A DNA stretch of 64,000 nt from Cydia pomonella (lineage: Eukaryota; Arthropoda; Insecta; Lepidoptera; Tortricidae), in NCBI RefSeq assembly GCF_033807575.1, contig NC_084703.1, forward strand, positions 744,001-808,000, read 5' to 3'. Position numbers and translations under genes: made by a program. Shown in pieces: positions 1 to 12,417 of the stretch (position 1 is its first letter; each line of letters opens with the position of its first letter). Under the pieces are notes generated by a model. The model was given only the letters and a program-made list of their open reading frames with translations, was not told the DNA's origin and searched no databases.

Positions 1-42
1 GCAGGGTCACTACCCACGAGGCCAGACCGGTCGTCAAACTTT
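1..42 (-). mobile_element. tRNA-derived SINE head, cut by window edge
   Basis: Starts gcagggtcactacccacgag and continues gccagaccggtcgtca, the reverse complement of the SINE head seen in full at 11999. The remainder lies left of the window. Confidence 0.75.
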
Positions 43-44
43 TG

Positions 45-1148
45 TACACTTAATTGTCTCTGCCAACTCAAAATGATGTATTTATGTCAGCGGAAAGAGG
101 CGATGGAAGTCAAGCAATAAGACGTGAATGCCAAAAGTATTAAATTTTATCTTTTAATAAAACCGGTCAAGTGCAAGTTCATTTAACTTGCGCAACCAGA
201 GTTCCGTACAAACTATGCAGAAAAGAATTTTGACCAGATGTATACTAAGTATAATTGTGTACCATCAGCCGAAAAAATGCACGAGGACTTTATCAATTCA
301 TTCATAATTTCTCTTTGCGTTTTCGCAGTTCACTGTACAGCGCCATCTCTCGGGAAATTGCCTAACTGATTTGCGCGACCTGTAAGTAAGTTGGTTTTAA
401 CAAGGATAATTCTTTATCATGTGAACTGATTTCAATAATTTTTGTTTCATTAGAAAGAAGATGTTTTAGTGTATTCTCATAGAAATTTAAAGTATAATAA
501 ACACCCGTAAAAGGAGGTTTAAATGCAAAATTTTTTTTGATCATTAAAACATAAATTTATCAAGATAGAGGTGTGTTTATATTTTTTCAGTTATATTTAT
601 AATAATGTTAATGTTATGTAAATTCATAATTTTCAATCAAGAAGATCATGAACAAGATCAGTAAGTAATAAAAATGTACGCGAGAGAGCATAATTTGAGA
701 AATCTATTAATATACGGACTATGAGAGGGTGAAAAACAAACCGCATCCAAATATTCCCAACTCCAAGTAACCAACGTGTTCATCCCCGTGCCTTTTTCAT
801 CTCACACTCCTGCTACAGCAATTGAGCCTTACTGCCTTCATAACTAAGTCTACATTACAGCAAGCGAGTCCTCGAGTCGCAGCAATGTGAACCGTCTGTC
901 TATACGACAAGGTCTATTTTACTTCCACAGGAGCCTATAGTAGAAGCAAACCAAACTGACGACCGTGGTCGTAAAACTTCTCATTCACACTCGCGTGGTC
1001 GTAGGTAGGATGAGAGAGATAGTGATATGACCCGGTCATCAATTCGGGTTGCGTGTACTATAGTTGACTTGGGATGTGATCTTTCCTGCCTTGGTGGTCG
1101 AGATTACTGAAGCAGGGGTGAAGTAAACTAATTTACTCGGGGTCATAT
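45..1148. other. No gene seen
   Basis: AT-rich DNA. The stretch 255-415 (accatcagccg, cgcagttcactgtacagcgc, ctgtaagtaagttggtttta) recurs in part at 2580-2655 and 48511-48602, so it is a dispersed repeat. Confidence 0.6.
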
Positions 1149-1149
1149 G

Positions 1150-1302
1150 TACAGTCAATCAATTTGATTCCTAGGCCACTATAGAACCATGTCATAATGA
1201 CTTCTACGACAGTGCTTATTGAGTGATGCGTGTCAAGTATCTAGTAGTTAAAGCGACAAGGTTCTATAGTGGCCTATTAGGATTCAAATTGGTTGACTGT
1301 AC
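1150..1302. mobile_element. TACAGTC foldback, family B
   Basis: TIR acagtcaatcaatttgattc ... gattcaaattggttgactgt, with inner arms ggccactatagaacc/ggttctatagtggcc. About 150 bp; a second copy lies at 11205. Confidence 0.85.
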
Positions 1303-1489
1303 GTAGTCACGGGGGGTGACGGGTGATAGTTTTGACGTTTTCAAATGGTTGGATAAAAGACATATTGGAGAGACTCACCCTCAAATCGACACAGAACGCT
1401 TTCTCGTTCAATTATTAGTTTAATTAAACTTCCTCGTCAATAATTACTTGAAAATTCTGATATTAAGACCAAAGGGGACGGCCGTTTCT

Positions 1490-2025
1490 CCATACAAACG
1501 ACGTCGGCATTTTCCTCTTTGAATATTGGTATTATGGAAAATATGTTTACATGATTTGATGTATATTAACCATAGCTAGGCCTCTACGTTTCACTTATTT
1601 CGATTTTTTTATTATTGTAAACATTAGAAGCGAAAAACATATATGTGACATTATCTATGAAAAGGGACCTTATTGTCGGTGAAGCTTACGCCATTCAATT
1701 CAATTCAATTCTTTATTTCATTAACAATACAGTATTGTGTTGTGTTGTGCTCAACTCAATTATCAACGATGCTCCCATATTATAAACGCCGCGCGACGCA
1801 GTGCGACGTAAGCACCATCGACAATAAGGTCCCTTTTCATAGATAATGTCACATATCATATTTTTTTAAATGCTCCTAATTCTTATGATGCCCTTAGTTT
1901 TTTGCCGAATTTTTAATTACGAAAAATTCGGCACTCTAGGGGCATAGCTGTGGTAGATATACAACTAATGGTGTCAAAATATTTTCAATGTGATTATCCC
2001 AAGAGGAAAATGTTTGTATGAAAAA
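1490..2025. mobile_element. Dispersed foldback R, interrupted by MITE Q
   Basis: Left arm tccatacaaacgacgtcg/ttttcctctttgaatatt, right arm gattatcccaagaggaaaat/gtttgtatg. Related pieces occur at 5960-6020, 7600-7690, 9225-9395 and 10385-10470, and a whole copy at 46545. MITE Q is nested at 1641-1856. Confidence 0.7.
1641..1856. mobile_element. MITE Q nested in R
   Basis: TIR atgtgacattatctatgaaa ... tttcatagataatgtcacat, about 35 bp and perfect. The interior has attcaattcaattcaattct and a GC-rich patch (cgccgcgcgacgcagtgcga). Confidence 0.85.
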
Positions 2026-2127
2026 AAGATTTCGCACAGGTTCTTCACTTTCGTCTTAATAACAAAACGTACGTGAGAGAGAGACATAAAAATACGGTTT
2101 CGCAAAACATTAAATCATAATATTTAT

Positions 2128-2343
2128 TCACGATACAAGGGCGATAAATAGGAAATCGTAACGAGTGGCGATAAATTAAAACACGACCGAAGAGAGTGTT
2201 TTAAATCGACACGAGTTGCGAATTACCTATTCGCACGTGTATCGTACAACGTTTTTCAGTACATATGGCTCTTTAAAGTTTCGACATAGTTACATAATGA
2301 GCTAATTTACGCACTAGTGCGGAATAGTAGCACCATATGTACT
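2128..2343 (+). mobile_element. Compound palindrome family M, copy 1
   Basis: Element built of two foldbacks: acgatacaagtgcg ... cgcacatgtatcgt around a central aaacacgaccgaag...gtgtttta pair, followed by cagtacatatgg ... ccatatgtactg around gcactagtgc. Six copies are in the window (2128, 2356, 2655, 9403, 10045, 13426). Non-coding, MITE-like. Confidence 0.8.
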
Positions 2344-2355
2344 GAAATAGTACAT

Positions 2356-2580
2356 TACGATACAAGTGCGAAAAATAGGAAATTCGAAACGAGTGGCGAT
2401 AAATTAAAACACGACCGAAGGGAGTGTTTTAAATCGACACGAGTTGCGAATTACCTATTCGCACATGTATCGTACAACGTTTTACAGTACATATGGCCCT
2501 TTAAATGTTCGACACAGTAACGTAATATGCTACTTCTCGCACTAGTGCTATAAAGTAGCCCCATATGTACTGTAAAAGTA
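2356..2580 (+). mobile_element. Compound palindrome family M, copy 2
   Basis: Follows copy 1 after about 12 bp in the same orientation, with the complete pair of foldbacks. The reading at 2317-2520 is a chance ORF through it. Confidence 0.8.
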
Positions 2581-2654
2581 TTTTCGCAGCTCACTGTACA
2601 GCGCAACTGGTTTGCACAACCTGTATGTAAGTTGGTTTTTTCGAGGATAATTCT

Positions 2655-2850
2655 TGAAAAAGTATTTTTCGGTACATATGGTGCTACTTTTCCGCACTAG
2701 TGCATAAATTAGCTCATTATGTAACTATGTCGAAACTTTAAAGAGCCATATGTACTCGCAGCTCGTGTCGATTTAAAACACTCCCTTCGGTCGTGTTTTA
2801 ATTTATCGCCACTCGTTACGAATTTCCTATTTTTCGCACTTGTATCGTAA
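2655..2850 (-). mobile_element. Compound palindrome family M, inverted copy 3
   Basis: Starts with gtacatatggtgctac and ends with cacttgtatcgta, opposite to copies 1 and 2. Together with copy 2 it makes a large inverted repeat around 2580-2655. Confidence 0.8.
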
Positions 2851-3265
2851 ATAGCTAGGTATTTTTATTCCATTCTTATTCAATATTATAGATAGGTAGG
2901 GTAGGACATGTAGGGTTGCCCAAGAATCCGGGGCATTGATTTTTCATATCTCAAGCTCTGAAAGTCGGTCATTGTTCGTATACAAAGTTCGCAGAAAGTG
3001 ATACATGCTCTAGTGCAGAAAAGTGGTGTACTCCTCAGTATCTCCGTCCCATGAGCAACTGGGTGGAAAGAAATGGAAACATTGACTAATTTCCCCGCCT
3101 AGAACAATTGGTACTACTTAATACACTGGTTTCACGGTAGGTAATTTTCAACAATGACCAATTTGCACATTCACGTCAGTAGGTAATACGCCCTTTCCGT
3201 AATGAGTCGTCTACTTAGCGTTTTAGTAGGACGTAGAATATTTATTCTAATAAATTCTACTACCC

Positions 3266-3532
3266 TTGCCCCCAGGGGCCCATTTCTGGAACGGTATTAT
3301 AGTCTAATATTATTAGCGTGTTGCCATGGTAACCCATACGATTAGACATTTCGTGGACTAATAATATAAAAGTCACTTGCACCATTTCAACTCGAGATTA
3401 ACCGGTTAAACCTGGAGTTACCATGGCTACCTGTACAATATGACACTGGGTTAACGTTTTAACCGGTTAACCCCGGGTTAATGGGATGGCGCAAGTGGTG
3501 CTTAGTATAATAGCGTTCGAGAAATAGGCCCC
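3266..3532. mobile_element. MITE with GGGGCCCATTTCT ends
   Basis: caggggcccatttctggaac ... gttcgagaaataggcccctg, with taaccggttaa palindromes inside. A single end recurs at 22517-22555. Confidence 0.78.
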
Positions 3533-4427
3533 TGATGGGACTGAATAATAAGAAAATAAAGTTGACTTACCCACTTGAGTGGTCAACTCACGGCCTTCGT
3601 AATCGGGTCATAATTAAATTAAATTAAATTCATTTATAGGCTCATATAGTTCGTTGGTAATTACTTATACTAGATTAAATTACACATTAACATTATTCAA
3701 AATTGATATAAAATAAAAAAATATCAAATCAAAGCGAAAATCAAACATTAAAATGCAATTAACATATAAAAATAGTCAAAACAAATTATTAAATTATCAA
3801 TGTAAATAAATAAATTAATATTTTGCATTTTATATATCTGACTAACTTATTAATTTTTATAATCCAATGACATATGGGAAAATCAAACCTGCCATAATGC
3901 GGTGTCTATGTAGTCTGTGACTTAACGGTCTTTGTACAGCAATAAGCTCTAATACTTTAATCTTTGTGTGTACAGCTTGTTAAGTAATATTAAACGAGCA
4001 CTATATTTAATTACCTGACACGTCGGCCATTTAATAGGTTAACTAAATTGGTCTGATAGCATCAGGTAATTTTGTAGCTGTAGAAATAAATGTTGAAGTC
4101 TAGTGAAAGGTACCACTTTGTTGCTTACCATTAGGACGAGATTTGCTTGTATCTTCATACGAATAGTTAACCTGTCAAGGCGTCCTTATGGCAACTGACA
4201 AAGTGGGACGTTTTGCCGGCGGACACAAATAAGCTTAGAGTGCTTACTTAATAAATCAGTTTACTTACTTAAAAATAAATAAAAATAAAAATAAAAAACA
4301 AGGTTATGGTATAAGCTTTTATCGCTACTGTACTTTTTTCACAGGCAACTAATACTTATCGAGGCTATTCTGACAACAATAAACACAATTGTATGGAAGG
4401 TAAAGGCAAGGAATAGAATCTCCTTAG
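3533..4427. other. Unassigned AT-rich stretch
   Basis: Very A/T-rich from 3610 to 3900. No exon-like frame, tandem repeat or inverted repeat was recognised. Confidence 0.6.
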
Positions 4428-4558
4428 GCAGAACTGTTGCAAAAGTGTCCAGCTGTCAGCTGCCTAGGCGTTATTGACGGAGTGAAGTGCGCTGTCTATG
4501 ATTGGATTTTTTTCTCAAGTATTCTAGGTATTGTAGCGCCATATTTATGGTTTTTTGG
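4428..4558. mobile_element. Dispersed repeat P, deleted copy
   Basis: ggcagaactgttgcaaaagt, gtccagctgtcagctgccta, attgtagcgccatatttatg. Runs into the ACGGAACCC element at 4560. Confidence 0.68.
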
Positions 4559-4559
4559 C

Positions 4560-5125
4560 CGGACACTTTTTTGGGTTCCCTAGACAAATGGCAAAAAAAC
4601 GGAAACCTTATAGATTCGTCATGTCCGTCTGTCTGTCCGATTATGTCACAGCCACTTTTTTCCGAAACTATAAGAGCTATACTGTTCAAACTTGGTAAGT
4701 AGATGTATTCTATGAACCGCATTAAGATGTTTACACAAAAATAGAAAAAAAAAAAACAATAAATTTTGGGGGTTTCCCATACTTAGAACTGAAACTCAAA
4801 AAATCTTTTTTCATCAAACCCATACGTGTGGGGTATCTATGGATAAGGTCTTCAAAAATGATATTTAGGTTTCTTATATCATTTTTTTCTAAACTGAATA
4901 GTTTGCGCGATAGACACTTCCAAAGTGAAAAAATGTGTGTCCCCCCCTCCTGTAACTTCTAAAATAACAGAATGAAAAATCAAAAAAATATATATGATAT
5001 ATAGTACCATGCAAACTTCCACCGAAACTTGGTTTGAACGAGATCTAGTAAGTAGTTTTTTTAATACGTCATAAATGGTACGGAACCCTTCATGGGCGAG
5101 TCCGACTCGCACTTGGCCGCTTTTC
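4560..5125 (-). mobile_element. ACGGAACCC-type dispersed element, reverse copy
   Basis: From gttccctagacaaatggc with tgtccgtctgtctgtccg through AT-rich DNA to gagtccgactcgcacttggc. It is the reverse of the full copy at 17016. ORFs on both strands here are chance readings. Confidence 0.75.
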
Positions 5126-5129
5126 AATA

Positions 5130-5955
5130 TTGGTATATGTACTGTTCCTTGCCTCTACCTTCCATAGAAAAATCAAAAAATAAATAATCTAAATAGTCAC
5201 GTGGCTTTCCGAAGCGTCGAAGATTGATTAATATCACCTTATATCTAATTTATCGAGCATTAGTGAAGGTCTCCTATTAAGCTTGGGCAAAAATATAGAT
5301 TTTTTTGTCTTTTAGAAAATTTTCAAAATGGCGGAGTATGGTCTAAATTATTTAAGCGCCAGTAGCTGGACAGTAGGGTCTATGGCACACAGACTATTGT
5401 GAGTTTCCTGTGATAATGATACAGCGAAGTATTTTTATTTTTTAAATTTATTGCGACTTGCGAGTAGCACTAGTTAATATGTCCAAAGCGGTCAACGTAA
5501 GAAAAATGCAGACGCAAGGAACAATGCTTAACAAAGTCACCAACAAACCACTACATACACAACAAAAAATATATATATTATAGTATTCTTAGTTGTGTAT
5601 TGTGTTTGTAGTTTTCATAATCATCATAATCATAATCATTCTTTATTGCAACCGTGGTACAGTATAGATGTTATACATGATATACAATGTCTCACATGGA
5701 CCCTGCAAGGGCACAGCATATAATATCTTATTATTCATAATCATAACTCATAACATATTATATTATTATTAGCAATGAAGCAATTCTTATATTACACATG
5801 AGATCACTAATAAATGTCAAAATAAATTAATTAATGTACAATATTCATAATACAGATTTAGTTTTGGTTAAAAATTTAGGTAAATTTGTAAATAAATGTC
5901 ATTGTTTTCATTAGTAAAATATTGTTTTCATTAAGTTTTTAAGAGGATACACAAA
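5130..5955. other. Unassigned, LINE tail at 5622-5715
   Basis: Mostly featureless. cattctttattgcaaccgtg and gtctcacatggaccctgcaa (5640-5710) look like a LINE 3' end. No gene. Confidence 0.5.
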
Positions 5956-6028
5956 ATCGCCTTATCATACAAACGTAGACCTCATTTTCCTCTCTGGATA
6001 TTAACATTATTAAAAATATTTTGACTCA

Positions 6029-6192
6029 GTCTGTTGTACGTATATCATCATACCGCGGAGCGGGGCGCGCTCTATGGCCCTGTTCGCCGTGGCCACGTCC
6101 GCCACCAACGCTGGGGTGCGAGCGCCACTGCGTCGTATTTGCAACACATACAATAACAGCCTCGTCTCTGTCGACATCTTTATCACTACCAA
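6029..6192 (-). CDS. GC-rich possible first exon, unidentified
   Basis: A short GC-rich island (6053-6135) in AT-rich DNA. On the minus strand an ATG preceded by GATAAAG opens MSTETRLLLYVLQIRRSGAR and TPALVADVATANRAIERAPL, with a GTATGA donor-like site after PLRG. Other frames on both strands are also open, so the reading is not secure. It may instead be a fragment of an unknown repeat. Confidence 0.22.
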
Positions 6193-6350
6193 AATTCAAT
6201 TTAAAAAGCAAATCCTTGGAATAATCCCAGAATACTGATAGTTAATAAGTCACATCATATGTTAATTAGATTACCTTTTCTTTTAATTGCAAAAATAGAA
6301 ATCCAATTATTGTTATTTGTAAATATAGCCTTTACACATAAGAAGCTATA

Positions 6351-6832
6351 AATAGGGTTGTTTCCATTTTTTCGAAACGCTTGTATTACGTTCTATATTA
6401 ACTAAAAGTTGCCCTAAAATTCAACTTTTATACTAACAACGGCTTTAAATATGTTAAATTAACAAAATATATTTTGACAGATGCTTTCGCGCCCAAAACG
6501 CTCTTTGAAAATTGTGTGACGTCACAGTTTACGGTTTGACACATAACTACATACACACGTAGAAGATACGAACTGTCAACTGACATTTGTCATTTGTTGT
6601 TTATCGCCTAACTGTCAACAGTGTCAATCCGAGAGTTGTGACGTCATCAGAATCTTCAATGACGTTTCGAGTTTGGTCACGTGACGTGTGCCAAAAGATA
6701 TTTTAAATTCAATATTTACAAAAATATGGTCATTACAGGTCCCCTAAAAGTAGTTTAACATGTTCTTATAATCCAAAAGAATTTATTGGGTTACAATTCT
6801 GCCCTAAGATTTGTAGATGGAAACAACCCTAT
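6351..6832. mobile_element. MITE family A, full copy
   Basis: Terminal inverted repeat atagggttgtttcca ... tggaaacaaccctat. The internal text is shared with 11005 and 51354 (gcgcccaaaacgctctttg, gtgacgtcacagtttac). About 480 bp, non-coding. Confidence 0.88.
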
Positions 6833-7200
6833 TGTTTGTTTTTGTTTACCAACATGCAATAGTTTGTGCCAATAGAAAATAGATATTCATATCATAATTA
6901 GAATAAGTAAACTGAACTGGACAGTGTATCTCGGTGAGGACTGTCGTGGAGGAAAATGCATGTTATACATATGTGTAAGTTAGTTTTAATAGAACCTTAT
7001 GTACATTTTACTCTGTTTGATCTTCTAATTAATAAAATAAAATAAAATCAACCACAACGTCCACAACTATGCCCCTATTAGATTTTTTTCGAATCTTTAA
7101 TTATTATAAAGGGGCATAGCACTGATTGCCTGTCAGTAATTTGTAGAAGCTGAAAACCGCGAATTACTGACAGGCAGAAATCGTCCGGCGAACTGCTGGG

Positions 7201-7404
7201 CAGGGATCGGAACCGGTTTTTTGCAAAAACATAGAAATAACCATATATTTCGGTTTATTTTATACTCTAAATGTAGGACTCAGTTGTGTTTTCAGATAAC
7301 GACTTCGTATTATTGGATTGCCTAATTAGAAATGAAGTAATTAACAAAGAACGAAAAAATACCGTTTTCGTTCCCATACAAAAAATACCGGTTTCCGATC
7401 CCTG
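7201..7404. mobile_element. MITE LL
   Basis: TIR cagggatcggaaccggtttt ... aataccggtttccgatccctg. Inserted into a GCCTGTCAGTAATT palindrome element whose other part is at 7110-7200. Confidence 0.8.
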
Positions 7405-7530
7405 CTGTTGGGTAATCAGATGGTCCCTTTAGAGTTAAGTTAACACCTGGTGTTGCAGGTGTCCATGGGCGGCGGTAATCGCTTACCATCAGGTGATCCG
7501 TCTGCTCGTTTGCCTCCTCTACCATAAAAA
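7405..7530 (+). mobile_element. Truncated retroelement 3' end
   Basis: Contains caggtgtccatgggcggcgg and cttaccatcaggtgatccg, ending in an A-run after ctaccat. This 3' end is common in moth and butterfly genomes. It shares the cttaccatcagg core with the ACGTCGGTGG family at 8722. Confidence 0.65.
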
Positions 7531-8228
7531 AAGAGCATTAAATTTATGAAATCTGTTTTTCGCTCCTAATTTTTACACAAATAAGAAAATCGAAAAAAGG
7601 CAAACATAGGGGCACAGCTATGGTTAATATACATCAAAATATGTTAAAACATTTTCCATAATGTCAATATCCAGAGGGGAAAATGGGGACTACGTTTATA
7701 TAGGGAAGCGCCCGAAGTGTATTCTCTTAAGTCGTTTGGAATAAATAGTTCAAAATAGATGTTTCCTTACTTTTCTCCATGCACCATGTTTATGTCTCTG
7801 TTAAGCCTGATGGTTAACTGGTAGAGAATGCCATTAGGCATTTAGTCGTTAAAAACTGTAAATAAATTTCATCCACTTAAACGTCTTTAAGAGGCAAAAG
7901 GAATGGTAATTTCTCCATACAAACGTACTCGACTCGAAAAAAAAAAAAAACTGTGTCGGGCTGTACTGTTTTTTGATATTTGAACTTTCAATCCCAATTA
8001 ACCCTCTTGTAGTTCAGTTTTCAAACTCTTTTATATAATATTTGAAGTTGTCCACGAAAGGACAAACAATAAGAAGTCGTAGTTTAAACTTGTAGATATT
8101 TAATTAAAATTATAAAAAAATACAAAATGTGTATGACACGCAAAGTTCCGTTGTATAGATATGAGTAGGTATTGACAGATATACGATGATGTGTATGGAG
8201 AGTGGAATTAAGAGGAGTGGCATCTCTT

Positions 8229-8450
8229 ATGGTAGAACTGTTGCAAAAGTGTCCAGCTGTCAGCTATAAATAACAGTTCCAAATCTCTCCAGAGTAGCGC
8301 TAGAGTAGCTAAGAACCTAGGCGCTATTGACGGAGTGAATTGCGCTGTCTATGATTTGTTTTTTTTGTTCAAGTACTCTAGGTATTGTAGCGCCACCTAT
8401 TTAAAGTTTTTTAATGACACTTTTTGGTACATGGAGATTTCGTTCATTAT
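8229..8450. mobile_element. Dispersed repeat P, longer copy
   Basis: ggtagaactgttgcaaaagt then gtccagctgtcagctataaa and attgtagcgccacctattta. Shares its text with 4428-4558, which lacks about 50 bp in the middle. Confidence 0.7.
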
Positions 8451-8721
8451 GTCCACCTTCCGTAAAGACGTGGAGTTATTTTGACACTTGGTCCGTGACG
8501 TAGCTCTACTCGTCCGGTAATCATGTTAACCGTTCCGTTTCGCGTGAACAGAAGTATATTTCAAATGTTAAGGTCCTAGTTTTACCTGTATCAAATATCA
8601 AATCACCCAGAATTTCGCAAAAATAACACAGAAACGTAAAGAAATAAAAGAAACCGAGTGTACAGTCAGCAATGTAATCATTTATAATTAAATAAGACAT
8701 TGTAAATTGTACCTTAATACT

Positions 8722-8895
8722 ACGTCGGTGGCAAACAAGCATACGGTCCGCCTGATGGTAAGCAGTCTCCGTAGCCTATGTACGCCCGCAACTCCAGAGG
8801 AGTCACATGCGCGTTGCCGACCCTAACCCCCTCCCCCCGCGTTGAGCTCTGGCAACCTCCCACATAATTCAATCCTTTAAGAACATTGCCGTGCC
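8722..8895 (+). mobile_element. LINE-type 3' end, partial third copy
   Basis: Starts ctacgtcggtggcaaac and continues to the gttgagctctggcaacc landmark, in the orientation opposite to the copies at 15826 and 16683. The remainder of the family sequence is missing. Confidence 0.7.
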
Positions 8896-9402
8896 CTACC
8901 AGCGGCGGTATGGTTCCATTTTTATCACTTGTCACTATGCCCGTCACTTTTGCGCATATATACTTGTTAGAACGTGACAGTCATGGTGACAAATGATAAA
9001 GAGCCGACCATATTAGCCCTACTAGGCCTATGTGCCTGCATATCTACCATGGATGCAATAAATATATGAATATGAATACAGCAGCTACGTTTTAAAGCCA
9101 AACAGTTAAAATATTGTATCACTCTTACTAAAATTCATCTCCCTCGTGACCCTCGTACGGACATTGGTGCAAGCGAGATGCACTGCGTTTCAGTTGAAGC
9201 AGTTGCTAGCGTTTAAGGCCCCCTGGATATTGATATTGACATTATGGAGAATATATTTATTGTATATTAACCGTTGCTGTACTCCTTCGTTTGTTTTTTT
9301 ATTACTATAAGGGTTTACACAAATTCCATACCCATTATCTAGTCTTCTAACTCTTATAATAATCAAAAAATCTAAAAAAATCAAACGAAGGAGGTGTTTA
9401 AA

Positions 9403-9590
9403 TTACGATACAAATGCGAAAAATAGGAAATTCGTAACGAGTGGCGATAAATTAAAATACGAAGGGAGTGTTTTAAATCGACACGAGTTGCGAATTACCT
9501 ATTCGCACATGTATCGTACAACGTTTTACAGTACATACGGCCCTTTAAATGTTCGACACAGTAATGTAATAAGCTAATTTTCGCACTAGT
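9403..9590 (+). mobile_element. Compound palindrome family M, truncated copy
   Basis: Complete left foldback; the right foldback stops at gcactagt, where a LINE tail takes over. Confidence 0.78.
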
Positions 9591-9680
9591 ATCAAATATC
9601 AAACATTTATTCAGCAAATAGGCCACAGGGGTCCTTTTACATGTCCATTTTTACAAACAATAAAAATTACAAAAAACAAT
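9590..9680 (-). mobile_element. LINE 3' end fragment
   Basis: atttattcagcaaataggcc and the following acaggggtccttttacatg are a typical lepidopteran LINE tail, read here in reverse. It truncates the compound palindrome M at 9590. Confidence 0.55.
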
Positions 9681-10044
9681 TACAAATATGGAATCGATGA
9701 AATAATAAATACTTTATTAGAGATGTATACTGTCTCTAAATGTCAAATTACACAAAAAACTATGATAAAAAAAATAAAACCAAACAAATACTAAAATTCT
9801 TTAGAGATGTACAAGTCTCTAAGTGTCAGAGATAAAATATAAAAAAAAGATATTAAATTATCCTTAGAGATGTAGAGGGTCTCCAAGGCTTGAATTCTTA
9901 TATAAATCATTAAAAGACAAAAAATTAAATCATACAAGAACCGAATGAAGTGTCTCACGTTAATGCCACTCAAAAGTAAAGTTACATACTTATAACATAA
10001 CATGAAGCCCGTGTAAGCTTAAACAGACCGGTCTCCAGTAAAGT

Positions 10045-10305
10045 TAGTGCGGTAAAGTAGCACCATATGTACTGTAAATATTCTTTACAGTACATATGGT
10101 GCTACCTTATAGCACTAGTGCGAAAATTAGCATATTACGTTACTGTGTCGAATATTTAAAGGGCCATATGTACTGTAAAACATTGTACGATACATGTGCG
10201 AATAGGTAATTCGCAACTCGTGTCGATTTAAAACACTCCCTTCGGTCGTGTTTTAATTTATCGCCACTCGTTTCGAATTTCCTATTTTTCGCACTTGTAT
10301 CGTAA
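10045..10305 (-). mobile_element. Compound palindrome family M, inverted copy with extra half
   Basis: Inverted relative to 9403. At its left end the gtagcaccatatgtactg half occurs twice, in opposite orientations (10056-10095), making an additional short palindrome. Confidence 0.78.
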
Positions 10306-11204
10306 TCTACTATTATTGCACCAACTAAACTACAAATAAAATAGAACCAGGTAACAACAGGCGGTCTTATCGCTAAGAAGCGATCTCTATGGTATGGTAA
10401 ATTTACATCAAATTATATAAAAATATTGTATATCATGTTAATATTCGGAGAGAAACATGACTACGTGTGTAGAAGCAGTCAATCTCTTTCATCTTATTAT
10501 GATGGGAGTACGCTTTTCTGCATAAAGGGACATATCTCTATCGACTGTTTTGCCGACCGTACAGTATGATGGCACCCAGATTGGCTGCCAGGCCGATCGC
10601 TGCCCATCCGTCACCCGAGCTTGCTTTGCATGCGAAAATAGCTTCGGAATATCTACATTTTACGAGAAATCATAATAAATATACTTATAAGACTAGAGTA
10701 CAATTTTCAGTGCACATTAGTGTTATTATTATAACAATTCCACCCATAATGTACACCCTTAGGGTCTGTTGACAAAATCCAAGTAAAGCTTAGCTGGTAA
10801 AGTGCTAAGTTTTGCAGGTTTATCTGGCAGTTAATTTATTTGTTGATTAGCTATCCGGTACTTTATTCAGGCTTTGTAACACAGGTCCTTAGCCAAATTT
10901 AGCGAGAACATTATAGCGTCGGCTGAGAATACGTTGGTCCCATATACACTTTTATGAGCAAAATAGTTTTATAATGATTCCTAAAATAACAAAAAAATAT
11001 GCTATAATAGGGTTGTTTCCAATTTTTTGAAACCTTTGTATTACGTTCTATATTAACCAAAAGTTTCCCTAAAATTCAACTTTTACCGTTAAAACGGCTT
11101 TAAATATGTTCGATTAACAAAATATATTTTGACAAATGCTTTCGCGCCCAAAACGCTCTTTGAAAATTGTGTGACGTCACAGTTTACAGTTTGACACAAC
11201 TATG

Positions 11205-11350
11205 TACAGTCAACCAATTTGAATCCTAGGCCACTATAGAACCTTGTCGCTTTAACTACTAGATACTTGACACGCATCACTCAATCAGCACTGTCGTAGA
11301 AGTCATTATGACATGGTTCTATAGTGGCCTTCGAATCAAATTGGTTGACG
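11205..11350. mobile_element. TACAGTC foldback, family B, nested in MITE A
   Basis: Inverted relative to the copy at 1150, with the same TIR and inner arms. Inserted in the MITE A copy at 11005. Confidence 0.85.
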
Positions 11351-11356
11351 ATGTAC

Positions 11357-11441
11357 GTACAGAATAAAATTTGATACTCAAGCCGTAGACGTTTAGGTGG
11401 TAGGCAAGCTGGCTACGGCTTGAGTATTAAATTTTGTACTG
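11357..11441. mobile_element. Small hairpin element
   Basis: Arms aaatttgatactcaagccgta and tacggcttgagtattaaatt around a 25-30 nt loop. Adjacent to family B inside MITE A. Confidence 0.75.
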
Positions 11442-11794
11442 GGAATTGACAACGGAGGGGCCTCGGTTGATCGCCTAAAAACTGTCAACAGTGTCAATCC
11501 GAGAGTGGTGACGTCATCAGAATCATCAATACGTTTCGACTTGGGTCACGTGACGTGTGTTAAAAGATATTTTAAGTTCAATACTTACAATAATATGGTC
11601 ATTAGAGGTCCACTAAAGGTAGTTTAACATGTTTTTATAATCCATAAGAATTTATTGAGATACAATTCTGCCCTAAGATTGTAGATGGAAACAACCCTAT
11701 TGACACTAATCGGTTTAAAAATATTTTCAAAAAATGTAGTTCCATATCCTAATTATGAAGAAAGAAAGACAATACATTTATTTATGATAAAACA

Positions 11795-11925
11795 AACACG
11801 GATGACAAAAACATGTTGACAATACAATGTATAACATTTAGCGCAAAATGCCATAAGTGTCACAACTCAGCATGTAGCTGGCAAAGCCAGCGCTGTTCTT
11901 CCGTTGTGACCCAGCCGTACTAATT
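11795..11925 (-). mobile_element. Retroelement 3' end, first of two related copies
   Basis: ctcagcatgtagctggcaaa and ccagcgctgttcttccg resemble the stretch at 60060-60230 (ctcagcatgttgctgg, ccagcgctgatcttccg). Both are preceded by long A-rich DNA. Non-coding. Confidence 0.5.
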
Positions 11926-11998
11926 TAGACGTAGGTAATTTTACTAAGATAATGTACTATCTGTTAACTGAAAATTATCACAAAAGTTGTTACATATC

Positions 11999-12262
11999 CG
12001 ACCGGTTTGGCCTAGTAGGTAGTGACCCTGCCTACGAAGCTGATGGTCCCGGGTTCAAATCCTGGTAAGGGCATTTATTCGTGTGATGAGCATGGATATT
12101 TGTTCCTGAGTCATGGGTGTTTTCTATGTATTTAAGTATTTATAAATATTTATATATCATATATATCGTTGTCTAAGTACCCTCAACACAAGCCTTATTG
12201 AGCTTACTGTGGGACTTAGTCAATTTGTGTAATAATGTCCTATAATATTTATATTTATTATA
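11999..12262 (+). mobile_element. tRNA-derived SINE, full copy
   Basis: Head with pol III A box (tggcctagtaggt) and B box (gggttcaaatcc), then ttcctgagtcatgggtgttt and an AT-rich central part, and a conserved tail caagccttattgagcttac ... ataatgtcctataatattta. Copies at 22166, 50266 and 63645 are nearly identical, so the family moved recently. Confidence 0.9.
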
Positions 12263-12417
12263 TTTATCCCTTTCAGGAATCTCTTCCAGTTACTCTTTGA
12301 GCAATTGAAAAAGACTTATATTATTTTATTATTATCTTTATTTATTTTGGATCTTAGGTTAGGCATTTTATAATATGATTATAAAAGTAACAAAATACAT
12401 ATAAACACATTATAAAA

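Larger units (their letters stand above)
11005..11701. mobile_element. MITE family A, copy interrupted by two foldbacks
   Basis: Same ends and interior as 6351-6832, but about 260 bp longer because family B (11205-11350) and a small hairpin (11357-11441) lie inside. The host element is therefore older than both guests. Confidence 0.88.

Noticed and set aside
11999..12070. tRNA gene suggested by A and B boxes
   Set aside because: Same sequence is the head of a multi-copy SINE with a common body and tail; no proper cloverleaf acceptor end.
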